Source: Paenibacillus alba (GTDB taxonomy: Bacteria; Bacillota; Bacilli; Paenibacillales; NBRC-103111). Taken from it: DNA of 64,000 bases. The notes below the pieces were generated by a model. The model was given only the letters and a program-made list of their open reading frames with translations, was not told where the DNA came from and did no database searches. The translations under genes were made by a program, and so were the position numbers. Positions 56,329 to 64,000 of the stretch are shown here, piece by piece; the first letter of the stretch is position 1; every line of letters begins with the position of its first letter. The stretch is taken from the NCBI RefSeq assembly GCF_013204855.1, contig NZ_JABMKZ010000020.1, positions 1 to 64,000 on the forward strand, written 5' to 3'.

Positions 56329-57651
56329 TTACTTATGGTTCTTCTCAACCCATGCATCCATATCCTTGACAATTTCGTCAGGCGTCATTTTATTAAAAAT
56401 AAACTTCTGCAAGTTTTGTGAAAATTGCGTGGACCAATCAATACTTGTATTAGCCACATAAATTTGCGAATTGTAGATTTTGCCGGCGTCAATATAAGGT
56501 TTAAGATCGTTGATCGCAGGAGCAATGTTCGTGTTTGTGCCTTTGACATAGCTGAGCAGCTTCGTATTGGTTACCCATGCGTCTCCCCCTTCTTTGCTTC
56601 CCATATAAGCTAGGAATTTCAGAGCGGCTTCTTTGTGCGTGGATTTGCTGCCAATAGCCAAGGACGCATCCGGGTTAAACTCCAATTTGTTTTTGGCTTC
56701 ATCATTGCTGAACGGATAAGGGAAGTAGCCTAGATTATTGTTGTACAGATCCGGGTTTTTCTTCTCCAGATCAGCCAGCGGCCAAGTGCCCATATACATC
56801 ATAGCGGCATCGCCCTTGGCGAACAGATCAACAGCCCCGTTGTAATCCACACCCAATTGATCTTTATTGCCGTAATCGTACAATTGCTTCACATGCTCGA
56901 TCGTCGTTTTTACAGCCGGGTTATCGGCAAATTTGGCTGTACCTTTTTCAATTTTGCTGAAGAAATCCGGTTGATTGGCAACAAGTCCCGTGTTGCTAGG
57001 GAAATCGCGCTCTTCCCACATCTTCAGCGTCCAGGCATCTTTCCAGCCCAGCGCAAAAGGCGTTTTGCCCGAATCCTTAATTTTCTTCGCTGCCGCCATC
57101 AAAGCATCGTACGTTTTCGGAATTTCCAAATTCAAATCTTTGAAAATCTTCTTATTGTAGAAAACCGCAATCGGACTGGAGTTTACCGGCATCAGATAGT
57201 TCTTCCCATCCGTCGCTTGCTCCTTAATCACATTCGGCTCAAAATTTTTCATGAAAGGCTGATCTGAAATGTCCATTAAATAGCCGCCGTCCGCGAACAA
57301 TTTCGTTTGGCTTCCCGCATTCAGCGTGAAAATATCAATCACATCGCCACTCGCCATTTTGGTTTTGAGCAGGGTGTAGTAATCGTCATACTTGACGGGC
57401 TGAACCTCTACCTTAATCGTCGGATTCTGCTTCTCGAATTGATCGACAATTTTCTGAATGCCATCCGTAACATCACTCTTGAAATGCATAAAAGTAATCG
57501 TGACCGGCTCCGCCGCTTTCGCAGGCGCTTTGGTGCTTGCAGCCCCCGCACTTGGTGCAGGATCAGAAGTTGTCGTGCCGCCGCTGCCGCACGCCTCTAA
57601 TATGGTCGTCAGCAGAAGCAGAGTTAACGCCAGGCTTAACCTTTTGTTCAT
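56329..57651 (-). CDS. alpha-galactoside-type sugar-binding lipoprotein
   Basis: A 440-residue family 1 solute-binding protein. The signal peptide ends in the lipobox LEAC with Cys near 21, then a Gly/Ser/Ala-rich linker. VFYNKKIFKDLNLEIPKTYDALM and AAMMYMGTWPL are typical of carbohydrate binders. ATG 57651 follows AAAGGGG by seven or eight bases. Its place before two permeases and two alpha-galactosidase-type enzymes suggests alpha-galactoside uptake; this rests on context. Confidence 0.92.
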   Translation of the reverse strand: MNKRLSLALTLLLLTTILEACGSGGTTTSDPAPSAGAASTKAPAKAAEPVTITFMHFKSDVTDGIQKIVDQFEKQNPTIKVEVQPVKYDDYYTLLKTKMASGDVIDIFTLNAGSQTKLFADGGYLMDISDQPFMKNFEPNVIKEQATDGKNYLMPVNSSPIAVFYNKKIFKDLNLEIPKTYDALMAAAKKIKDSGKTPFALGWKDAWTLKMWEERDFPSNTGLVANQPDFFSKIEKGTAKFADNPAVKTTIEHVKQLYDYGNKDQLGVDYNGAVDLFAKGDAAMMYMGTWPLADLEKKNPDLYNNNLGYFPYPFSNDEAKNKLEFNPDASLAIGSKSTHKEAALKFLAYMGSKEGGDAWVTNTKLLSYVKGTNTNIAPAINDLKPYIDAGKIYNSQIYVANTSIDWSTQFSQNLQKFIFNKMTPDEIVKDMDAWVEKNHK

Positions 57652-57780
57652 GCAATTTCCCCTTTTCATCCGATAGATGCAGAAGAGCTTGTTGTTCTTC
57701 TGTGTCTACATTGTAGCTCTCTCCGCCCTGCGCGGTAATCCAATATCTTGTCATGTCGATGTTCACTTTTTTGTACTTCC

Positions 57781-59349
57781 TCAGCTCGTTCCGCACGATT
57801 CCCGATACTCAGACGGCGTCTGGCCCGTGAACTTTTTGAATACATGGCTGAAATACCGTTGATTTTCATAGCCGACCAATTCGGAAATGTCATTGACTTT
57901 GCGGTCAGAGGCGCGCAGCAGCTCACACGCTTTTTCCATCCGAAGCCGCGTCAAATATTCAATAAAATTCTCGTTCGTCACCGCTTTAAACAGCTTGCTC
58001 AAATAGCTGGGGTCCAGATGAAACCTCGTCGCCACATCCACTAAGCTAAGCTCTTCAAAATAATGCTTTTGCAGAAAATCCGTAATTTCCCTGACGGGAA
58101 AGCCGGCGTCTTGAGCGCCGCAATGTTGAAACGTTTCTGCAAGCTGAGCCGTCATTTTAGCCATGTAGTAAGTTAAGCTCTGAAGCTCCATCATTTGGTG
58201 CAGCGGCTGATTAGGAACAGCTAGTTCCTTCATCCCGCTGGCGATCGTTTCTGACAACCGCGTGAACGCATAATGAACCTCTTGAATGCGAATATGCTTG
58301 CTGGCAGCAATCTTTTGTACAAAAAGCTCCAGCAAGCTGCGCATTTCCTTGTCATTTTTGCTCACGATGGCCTGCTTGATGGTCTTCATGTCAAAATTGC
58401 TCAAAATCACGCTTTCCGCGCCTGACATTTTGGCATTGGCGATAGAAGCGGACAAGCCTGAACCGTGGAAAGGATTGTTCCAAACCTCGGCAAGCGCTTC
58501 ATCGTAGGCTTTGGGCAGCGCTTCTATGCCGCTAAACTCCGAGCTGACGCCAATTATCGTATCTATTTTCAACATCTCGCAAGCCGCCTGCTGAAATTCG
58601 CTGACAATCTTGCGCATATAGGCCACACCATCATCGCCTATTGGCATGATCACGCATAATTTCATCCTTTCATCTGCCGTAAAAACGAGCGGTGCTTCGC
58701 TTTGAATCATTTCGACGAGCATATTTTCCAAACTAAACATCAGCAAATCGGCGTTGCCATGAAATTTGCTTTCCGCAACCTCCCGAAACTGACGAAAAGC
58801 CAGAATGACGACGCGATAAGCCTCGAAAGCTTGCGCTATTTTCAATTCATGCGCTTGCCGCCACATATCGGACTGATTGACAATACGCTCATTGGCGACA
58901 TGCTGAAGGAACACTTCTCTTTGCAGCTTCCAAACCGCCATCGCATGGTGCCGCTGCTGAAGCAGATCCCCGTCTTTGTGAAGCGCCTCGATCGCCTTAT
59001 CGATCGCACTTCGCAAATCCGTGATCGATACCGGCTTCAACACATAGTCGCATACCTGATAGGTTAAAGCTGCTTTCAAATATTCAAATTCCGAATACCC
59101 GCTGCTGACAATCACCTTGATCTCCTTATGGATCGTAAAAAGCTGCTCCAGAAACGCTTTGCCGTCCATCACAGGCATATTCATATCCGTCACCACGATA
59201 TGCGGCTTGCTGATCTGAATAAGCTGCAAAGCTTCTTCTCCGTGCTTCGCTTCTGCCACGACTTCCACAACAGCGGAAAACTCATCAATTAATTTACGGA
59301 GCGAGCGTCTTCCCCACGGCTCGTCATCCACAACCATCACTCTATACAT
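57781..59349 (-). CDS. YesN-type response regulator with AraC domain
   Basis: A 522-residue regulator. The receiver (1-125) has VMVVDDEPWGRRSL, HIVVTDMNMPVMDG with the phospho-Asp, and LKPVS. A long middle domain (about 130-410) is typical of YesN proteins. Two AraC helix-turn-helix motifs end the protein (VDVATRFHLDPSYLSKLF and ISELVGYENQRYFSHVF). ATG 59349 follows GAGGAAC and overlaps the kinase stop by 13 bases. It should activate the downstream transport and glycosidase genes. Confidence 0.93.
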   Translation of the reverse strand: MYRVMVVDDEPWGRRSLRKLIDEFSAVVEVVAEAKHGEEALQLIQISKPHIVVTDMNMPVMDGKAFLEQLFTIHKEIKVIVSSGYSEFEYLKAALTYQVCDYVLKPVSITDLRSAIDKAIEALHKDGDLLQQRHHAMAVWKLQREVFLQHVANERIVNQSDMWRQAHELKIAQAFEAYRVVILAFRQFREVAESKFHGNADLLMFSLENMLVEMIQSEAPLVFTADERMKLCVIMPIGDDGVAYMRKIVSEFQQAACEMLKIDTIIGVSSEFSGIEALPKAYDEALAEVWNNPFHGSGLSASIANAKMSGAESVILSNFDMKTIKQAIVSKNDKEMRSLLELFVQKIAASKHIRIQEVHYAFTRLSETIASGMKELAVPNQPLHQMMELQSLTYYMAKMTAQLAETFQHCGAQDAGFPVREITDFLQKHYFEELSLVDVATRFHLDPSYLSKLFKAVTNENFIEYLTRLRMEKACELLRASDRKVNDISELVGYENQRYFSHVFKKFTGQTPSEYRESCGTS

Positions 59350-61130
59350 GGCTTTGTTCCTCGCTTTTCATACGGAATCGTTATAAACACCGTTGTTCCT
59401 TGACCCCGTGCACTCTCGATCTCAATGCCAAATGCAGAGCCATACACCATCTTCAAGCGCTCATTCACATTTTTCATCCCCATGGAAATACCCGAATACT
59501 CAAGCGGTGATCTGATCTTCAGCATATGCTGCAAGGCGATAAGCTCTTGAGACTCGATGCCGGGTCCATCGTCCTGGACAGCAATCAAGATGCTGCCATC
59601 CTGCTTTCTGGCTGACAAACGAATATGCAGCTGCGTCGTCAACGTTTTGCCCAGTGCATGAACGATCGCATTTTCAACAATCGGCTGAAGGACAAAACGT
59701 ATCGTTTGGCAGCCCATCAACTCCTCCGCTACGTCAATTTCCGCTTGCAGGAGCTCCTCGAACCGAATTTTTTGGATAAATAAATAATTATTCACATGAA
59801 GCAGCTCCAAGCTTAGCGTTGACTCCTTATTCCCTTCATAGAAACTATATCTAAACATATCTCCCAAAGCGCTGCACATTTCATGAATCTCATAATCACC
59901 GTTAAGAACCGCCTTGCCGCCAATCGTTTGCAGCGTATTGTATAGAAAATGAGGATTAATCTGTGTCTGCAAAGCAATAATTTGCGCTTCCTTATTACGG
60001 AGCTTCATCTCATATTCCGATTCGATCAAATCCCTGATTTTACGCGTCATGAAATTAAAATTCCTAGACAGCTCCGAGATATCATCATGCCAATCATTCA
60101 CTTTGAGCGAAACCGAGAAATCCCCATTCCGCACGACCTTCATCATATGGCCTAATCGGTGGATCGGCTTCGTAATAAATTGCTGCGACATCAAAGAGAA
60201 TAAATAGATAAACGAGATGACCACAAATAAAGCCAGCAGCGTGATATCCAAAATGTATTTGCGATTTTTATCCAATTCCGTATTGGGATACACAATATTA
60301 AGTTGAACGTTCCCATGATCCAAATAGGAAGTATCAATCAGGAGGTCGTGCTTGTCATTAAAATTCAATTCATGTTTGACTTTGCTTACAGGAAATTCAG
60401 GTACAGAGTACTTTTTGACCTGCTCCTCATAAATACTGCTCGTTTGATAGAAGGTCTCTGCCTGCGAGTTCTGCAAAACAATGACATTCGGAGAGCGGTT
60501 ATACGATTCCAGCCTTTTCTTAAGATCCCTGCTTTGCACAAAAAAAAGCACCGTTCCGATCTTATTGCGATAAAAAGGATCGTAAATCGTGACCCCATAA
60601 ACAAAAAAGGACCGGTCCAACTTAGCATCTTGGTACGTCGTCATAAACGTATGTTGAAAGGGCAAGTCCAACAGTTCATCGGAATGCGGAACGCCATTCC
60701 CCAACTGAATGGCATCGTACGTGTCGGCCTTCGACCAGCTTTCTTCGAGTTTGTTTTTCTTGCCGTAGATCATGATTTTGATCACATCTTCATTCTGACT
60801 TTGCAGCAAACGGTAATAATTACTCAGCGAATCTCTCACATTAATGATGTCCGCATTGTTGTAATCGCTGCCATTCTCCATTAAGTTCATGATGCTTTTG
60901 AACCCGTATACTTGCAGCGCAGAGTAGGAGAAGCTGTTGAAGTACTTATTCAAATACTCGGACAAATAACCGGCATTCTGATCCGCGTTGCGAACCATCG
61001 TTTTCTCCAATAGCTGGGTACTCGTTTTATAAAAGATCAGGGCTAATAATAGCAAAGGAATCAGCGAAATCACAACGTTAATCCAGACGATTTTCGTTTT
61101 GATGCTTCGATTCAAAAATAGTTTAATCAT
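59337..61130 (-). CDS. YesM-type membrane sensor histidine kinase
   Basis: A 597-residue kinase. Membrane helices near 12-32 and 285-305 enclose an extracellular sensor domain. HAMP follows, then the His_kinase motif INPHFLYNTLQTIGGKA and HATPase_c with DDGPGIE. ATG 61130 follows GGGGGCGG; the frame to 61220 has no site. It is the first gene of the alpha-galactoside locus, with a clear promoter 35 bases upstream. Confidence 0.92.
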   Translation of the reverse strand: MIKLFLNRSIKTKIVWINVVISLIPLLLLALIFYKTSTQLLEKTMVRNADQNAGYLSEYLNKYFNSFSYSALQVYGFKSIMNLMENGSDYNNADIINVRDSLSNYYRLLQSQNEDVIKIMIYGKKNKLEESWSKADTYDAIQLGNGVPHSDELLDLPFQHTFMTTYQDAKLDRSFFVYGVTIYDPFYRNKIGTVLFFVQSRDLKKRLESYNRSPNVIVLQNSQAETFYQTSSIYEEQVKKYSVPEFPVSKVKHELNFNDKHDLLIDTSYLDHGNVQLNIVYPNTELDKNRKYILDITLLALFVVISFIYLFSLMSQQFITKPIHRLGHMMKVVRNGDFSVSLKVNDWHDDISELSRNFNFMTRKIRDLIESEYEMKLRNKEAQIIALQTQINPHFLYNTLQTIGGKAVLNGDYEIHEMCSALGDMFRYSFYEGNKESTLSLELLHVNNYLFIQKIRFEELLQAEIDVAEELMGCQTIRFVLQPIVENAIVHALGKTLTTQLHIRLSARKQDGSILIAVQDDGPGIESQELIALQHMLKIRSPLEYSGISMGMKNVNERLKMVYGSAFGIEIESARGQGTTVFITIPYEKRGTKPCIE

Positions 61131-61164
61131 GCTGCCGCCCCCTATAATCCATTTAATCCTATTC

Positions 61165-61192
61165 ATTGTACCTTTGAGAATGAGCCTGACAA
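61165..61192 (-). promoter_or_regulatory. promoter of alpha-galactoside locus
   Basis: TTGTCA (61192-61187) and TACAAT (61170-61165) are separated by 16 bases on the minus strand, shortly before the kinase start. Confidence 0.7.
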
Positions 61193-61263
61193 TCCAATAT
61201 TTTGTGGAATTGATGTGCATTATTTGGTTTAATTCATTTTACCATGCCAGCTTGCCTCCCCAA

Positions 61264-61287
61264 CAAAAAAACTCCCCATATGGGGAG
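61264..61287 (-). terminator. terminator downstream of HlyD-like gene
   Basis: On the minus strand CTCCCC-atat-GGGGAG is followed by seven T residues. It lies about 350 bases past the HlyD stop codon, with a family B repeat element between, so that element would be transcribed at the 3' end of this operon. Confidence 0.75.
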
Positions 61288-61310
61288 GCATGATAAATTG
61301 GATACGAAAA

Positions 61311-61486
61311 GGAACTACGATCCGCTAATTCACCCATAATCCACGATTTGTGGCTGAAAGGGAAGTACGTTCCTCTATTTCACCTCTCTAGGAGGAAATT
61401 CCAGCAAAATAGACAAATTAGCGTACCGTAGTTCCGTCTGACTAGCCAAATGGCTGTTTGGATCATGAATAAGGGAACATAGTTCC
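61311..61486. repeat. four-dyad element, family B (copy 3)
   Basis: Forward units GGAACTACG and GGAAGTACG start at 61311 and 61361; reverse units end at 61435 and 61486. Dyad centres are 50, 62 and 51 bases apart. In 61487-61635 only a GGGCAA/TTGCCC pairing 38 bases apart was noticed. Confidence 0.83.
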
Positions 61487-61635
61487 CATTCGTGGATGCA
61501 CTGCCTGTTCAACTCAGTTACTCTATCGGAAATCTAGAACCATGACATGGGCAATCCCACGTTCGTTCCCCATTGTTCCATTGCAACGCGGTTGCCCGAT
61601 TACGCGCATACCAACTCTTGTCCCCGACAACTGGA

Positions 61636-62754
61636 TTATTTGGTTAAGACCCGCACTCGGCTCCCTTCCAATAGCGGTTCACTGCTCTCGACGATCACCG
61701 ACATCTGATTGAACAAGCCTTCGCTGAGAGCGGCGACATGCTCATTGGAGCTATCCACGGTAACGGTCCTGCGAGTGGCATAGAAAGCGTTGCCGAGCGG
61801 GCCTTTTCTTTCCTCAATCGTGTAAACAAATGTGCCTGTTTGATCTTTCCGAATAGCGGCACTTGAGATGAGCAATGTGTCGGCTTTTCCTTTTTTAGTT
61901 AGAGTGACTTCTGCCCTCTCTCCACTGACAAGCGATGGGTCCTGCAACAGGACCGTCAACCGAGAAGTCCCTAGCTCAGCTGCGGAATCGGCTTGTACCA
62001 AACTTGCAGCTTTCCCCTGGATGACGCGATTGTTTTGCCTAGGAAGATGAACGTCCATTACTTCGTCAATTGTAAGACTTTCGGCTATTTCTGTAGGAAT
62101 TTGCAATTCAAGCTGAAACCCACTCTGCATATTAGAAAGTCGGATATCTGGTACGCCTACGCCTGCGGATAGCCCTTCTTTGGCATTCACCGCTGCAACA
62201 ATTCCATCAAAAGGAGCCTTCATGATCTTATGCGAGCTAAGCTTTGCCTGCAAGTCGAGTATGTTTTTTTGCTGCAGGCTGATGTCGATCTTGCTGCTTT
62301 CCAAAGCAGCCTTGGCGGTAAGGATAGCCCCCTTATCCTCGTTACGCTCCGATTCGATATAAACGTACTCCAATTTCTCTACCGACAACTGGAGTTTGTC
62401 CAGCGCAGCCTGCTCCAGCACAAGTTGCTGCTCAGCTTCGTCATTGCTGTATTGTACAAGCGGCTGTCCTTGCTGGACAACGTCTCCTACCCGCACCAGC
62501 ACCTTCTTAACGTTCCAACCGGCCTGTCCCGTTACATCTCTGACTTCCGCTGGCTTGATGCTATTACTGCCTTTGAATGTTTGATTGAGCGGTCCCTGAT
62601 TCACCACTTGCGTTGTTACTTTCGGCAGCGTCAAAGCGTATAGCGTGTTGCTGAGTAAGGTGCAGATCACTAGGAAGGCGATCAGTAAGCCGGTAATTAG
62701 ACGAAGCCAGCGTTTGGGGTTTACGAAGCTTACGTCGTTCGTCTGTAATTCCAA
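61636..62754 (-). CDS. HlyD/MFP-type efflux adaptor-like protein
   Basis: A 372-residue membrane-fusion-type protein: one N-terminal membrane anchor (about 17-40), a biotinyl-lipoyl-like half ([21 protein letters not shown]), a coiled-coil hairpin (about 105-165), the second lipoyl half ([18 protein letters not shown]) and beta-barrel domains. Such adaptors normally join efflux ABC or RND pumps. Here it sits 18 bases after two sugar-importer-type permeases. The start is TTG 62754 after AGGAGGAAG. Efflux partner genes are not in view. Confidence 0.85.
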   Translation of the reverse strand: MELQTNDVSFVNPKRWLRLITGLLIAFLVICTLLSNTLYALTLPKVTTQVVNQGPLNQTFKGSNSIKPAEVRDVTGQAGWNVKKVLVRVGDVVQQGQPLVQYSNDEAEQQLVLEQAALDKLQLSVEKLEYVYIESERNEDKGAILTAKAALESSKIDISLQQKNILDLQAKLSSHKIMKAPFDGIVAAVNAKEGLSAGVGVPDIRLSNMQSGFQLELQIPTEIAESLTIDEVMDVHLPRQNNRVIQGKAASLVQADSAAELGTSRLTVLLQDPSLVSGERAEVTLTKKGKADTLLISSAAIRKDQTGTFVYTIEERKGPLGNAFYATRRTVTVDSSNEHVAALSEGLFNQMSVIVESSEPLLEGSRVRVLTK

Positions 62755-62772
62755 TTTGCTTCCTCCTGCTCT

Positions 62773-63645
62773 TTATCCCTTTATCCCGGAAAGTTGAATC
62801 CCTTCTATAAAATGCGTTTTTGCATGCAAAAACAGGACAACGATCGGACTCATAAATAACACAGACGCAGCGAAGATGACACCCCGAGCTTCTTTGCTGA
62901 TCTGGGACAAATAAAGCGATAGCGGCTGTTTGGTCACATCCTGCAAAAAAATGAGCGGCTGTTCGACCATGTTCCAGTAATCAACGAACAACAGCACCGT
63001 TAACGCGGCTAAACCTGGTTTCACGAGCGGCAAAATAATTCGGCTGAATATTGTGAAGTGCCCCGCTCCGTCCATTTTGGCTGCTTCCATTAATGAGCTT
63101 GGAAGATGGATCATGAATTGACGCAGCATGAATACGCCGAATGCACCGAAGATGCCTGGCAAGATGATTGCAGCCCGCGTATTCAGGAGCCCCAGCTCAT
63201 CGAGAATAATATAATTCGGTACCAGCGTAACTTGGAATGGCATAAGCATCGTCATAAGATAGAACACAAACCATTTGTCCCTTCCTCGAAAGCGTAGCTT
63301 GGCAAACGCATATGCCGCTAGCGACGCAACAACGATCTGTCCGACGATAATCGGAACTACCATGCCTACCGAGTTCCAGAACATCTGAAGAAACTTCGGA
63401 TTTCGCACTAGCACTTCTGCATATTGTTCAAAGGATACCCAATCTGGAATCCATTTCAGATTCACGAATACATCCTTTTCACCCGCTGCCTCATCCGTCA
63501 TCTCACCGAGGAGATCATAATTCAGTCCTATCTCATGTTCGGTCATCAGTGAATTCGTTACCGTCAGCACGATTGGAACTAGCGTTAACAGCGCCCCTAT
63601 CCCTAATAGGAAGGTCAAGCCTATCGCAAGCAAATGGCGCTTCAT
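62773..63645 (-). CDS. ABC permease, MalG-like
   Basis: A 290-residue six-helix permease with the EAA loop PSSLMEAAKMDGAGHFTIFS and the typical end IQLSGIKG. A long outer loop after helix 1 is charged (GEMTDEAAGEKDVFVNLKW). ATG 63645 lies ten bases after GAGGAGG; a GTG at 63666 overlapping the upstream stop is the alternative. It pairs with the partial permease upstream and precedes the HlyD-like gene. Confidence 0.9.
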   Translation of the reverse strand: MKRHLLAIGLTFLLGIGALLTLVPIVLTVTNSLMTEHEIGLNYDLLGEMTDEAAGEKDVFVNLKWIPDWVSFEQYAEVLVRNPKFLQMFWNSVGMVVPIIVGQIVVASLAAYAFAKLRFRGRDKWFVFYLMTMLMPFQVTLVPNYIILDELGLLNTRAAIILPGIFGAFGVFMLRQFMIHLPSSLMEAAKMDGAGHFTIFSRIILPLVKPGLAALTVLLFVDYWNMVEQPLIFLQDVTKQPLSLYLSQISKEARGVIFAASVLFMSPIVVLFLHAKTHFIEGIQLSGIKG

Positions 63646-63662
63646 TTGCTCCATCCCTCCTC

Positions 63663-64000
63663 TCACTCCATAAACGACTGGAACCGCCGCTCTACAGCCA
63701 GCAAAATGAACACCAGCATCAGGATGCAGCCGACCATGAGCGTGGCAGCAGCTGTGAGCTTTTGAATATCCAGCGAAAAAAACATATTGTTCATATAGTG
63801 CTGCAGCATATAGATCCGGTCATACGGATAATCGCCCGCAAGAAAGTAAGTTTCTCGAAACACTTTAAACGAATTGATAATCGAGATCAGCACGACAAAA
63901 ACCATCGTAGGCGTCAAATATACGAGTGTGATATGAATCAACTGGCGCAGCTTGCTCGCCCCTTCAATCCGTGCCGTCTCATAATAAGAGGTGGGAATCG
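63663..64000 (-). CDS. ABC permease, MalF-like (partial, C-terminal part)
   Basis: The frame is open to the window edge, so the N-terminal part is missing. The visible 112 residues begin with the EAA loop SYYETARIEGASKLRQLIHI, then the last helices (VYLTPTMVFVVLISIINSF and LMVGCILMLVFILLAVERR). This is the C-terminal third of a MalF-type permease. Its stop overlaps a GTG of the next permease frame. Confidence 0.88.
   Translation of the reverse strand, partial: IPTSYYETARIEGASKLRQLIHITLVYLTPTMVFVVLISIINSFKVFRETYFLAGDYPYDRIYMLQHYMNNMFFSLDIQKLTAAATLMVGCILMLVFILLAVERRFQSFME

Noticed and set aside
57563-57796. 77-residue minus-strand frame between regulator and binding-protein genes
   Set aside because: It overlaps the signal-peptide region of the binding-protein gene in another frame, has no good ribosome site, and its second half is a shadow.

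Overview
The window looks like chromosomal DNA from a Paenibacillus-like member of the Bacillota. It starts inside the 5' end of a 16S rRNA gene on the minus strand. Genes carry strong purine-rich ribosome binding sites (AGGAGG type) with frequent TTG and GTG starts. The gene content fits that group: an S-layer-homology protein, two YesM/YesN-type two-component systems next to CUT1 sugar ABC importers, PAS sporulation-type kinases and large GGDEF/EAL proteins. No tRNA, insertion sequence, prophage or CRISPR array was found.

Layout. 1-2100: rRNA operon start with two near-identical promoters, a small unknown protein and an SLH protein. 2300-6900: exported FAD oxidoreductase, then a DeoR regulator, Cof-type HAD phosphatase and MFS transporter with overlapping genes. 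6950-12800: YpmS-like protein, DEAD-box helicase, ECF-type sigma factor, hydrolase, DUF2573-like protein, SDR and CheX-like protein. 13050-19970: PAS kinase with NagD-type phosphatase, an MFS/PadR efflux pair, LysR regulator and PHP-type histidinol phosphatase. 20300-27750: GGDEF-EAL protein, orphan ParB-like protein, acetyltransferase and hybrid kinase. 27880-35020: a compact chemosensory operon (unknown protein, MCP, CheW, CheA-CheW fusion, REC-PAS-GGDEF-EAL regulator) without CheR or CheB. 35280-38740: CYTH protein with two tiny coupled ORFs, AraC regulator and GH2 glycosidase. 39040-44900: RR-HK-SBP-permease-permease operon with two tandem terminator-like units in its leader. 45380-48600: erythromycin-esterase-family protein, CorA and DUF1648 protein. 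49290-61130: alpha-galactoside locus (HK, RR, SBP, two permeases, secreted clan-D hydrolase with a sugar-binding module, cytoplasmic GH36). 61630-64000: HlyD-like adaptor with two sugar-type ABC permeases.

The most unusual signal is intergenic. Seven gene-free stretches hold a four-part element: four short imperfect dyads whose centres are 50-52, 61-62 and 50-52 bp apart. Three unrelated sequence families (A: CCTGCG-N4-TGCA type; B: GGAAC-TAC-GTTCC type; C: AAGAG...CTCTT type) keep the same geometry. This is close to 5, 6 and 5 helical turns, which suggests selection on protein binding along one DNA face. I know of no described element with this layout, but could not search for one.

The second candidate system is the chemosensory operon, whose apparent output is cyclic-di-GMP turnover. 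None of the three sugar importers has its own ATPase, so a shared MsmX-type ATPase encoded elsewhere is expected.
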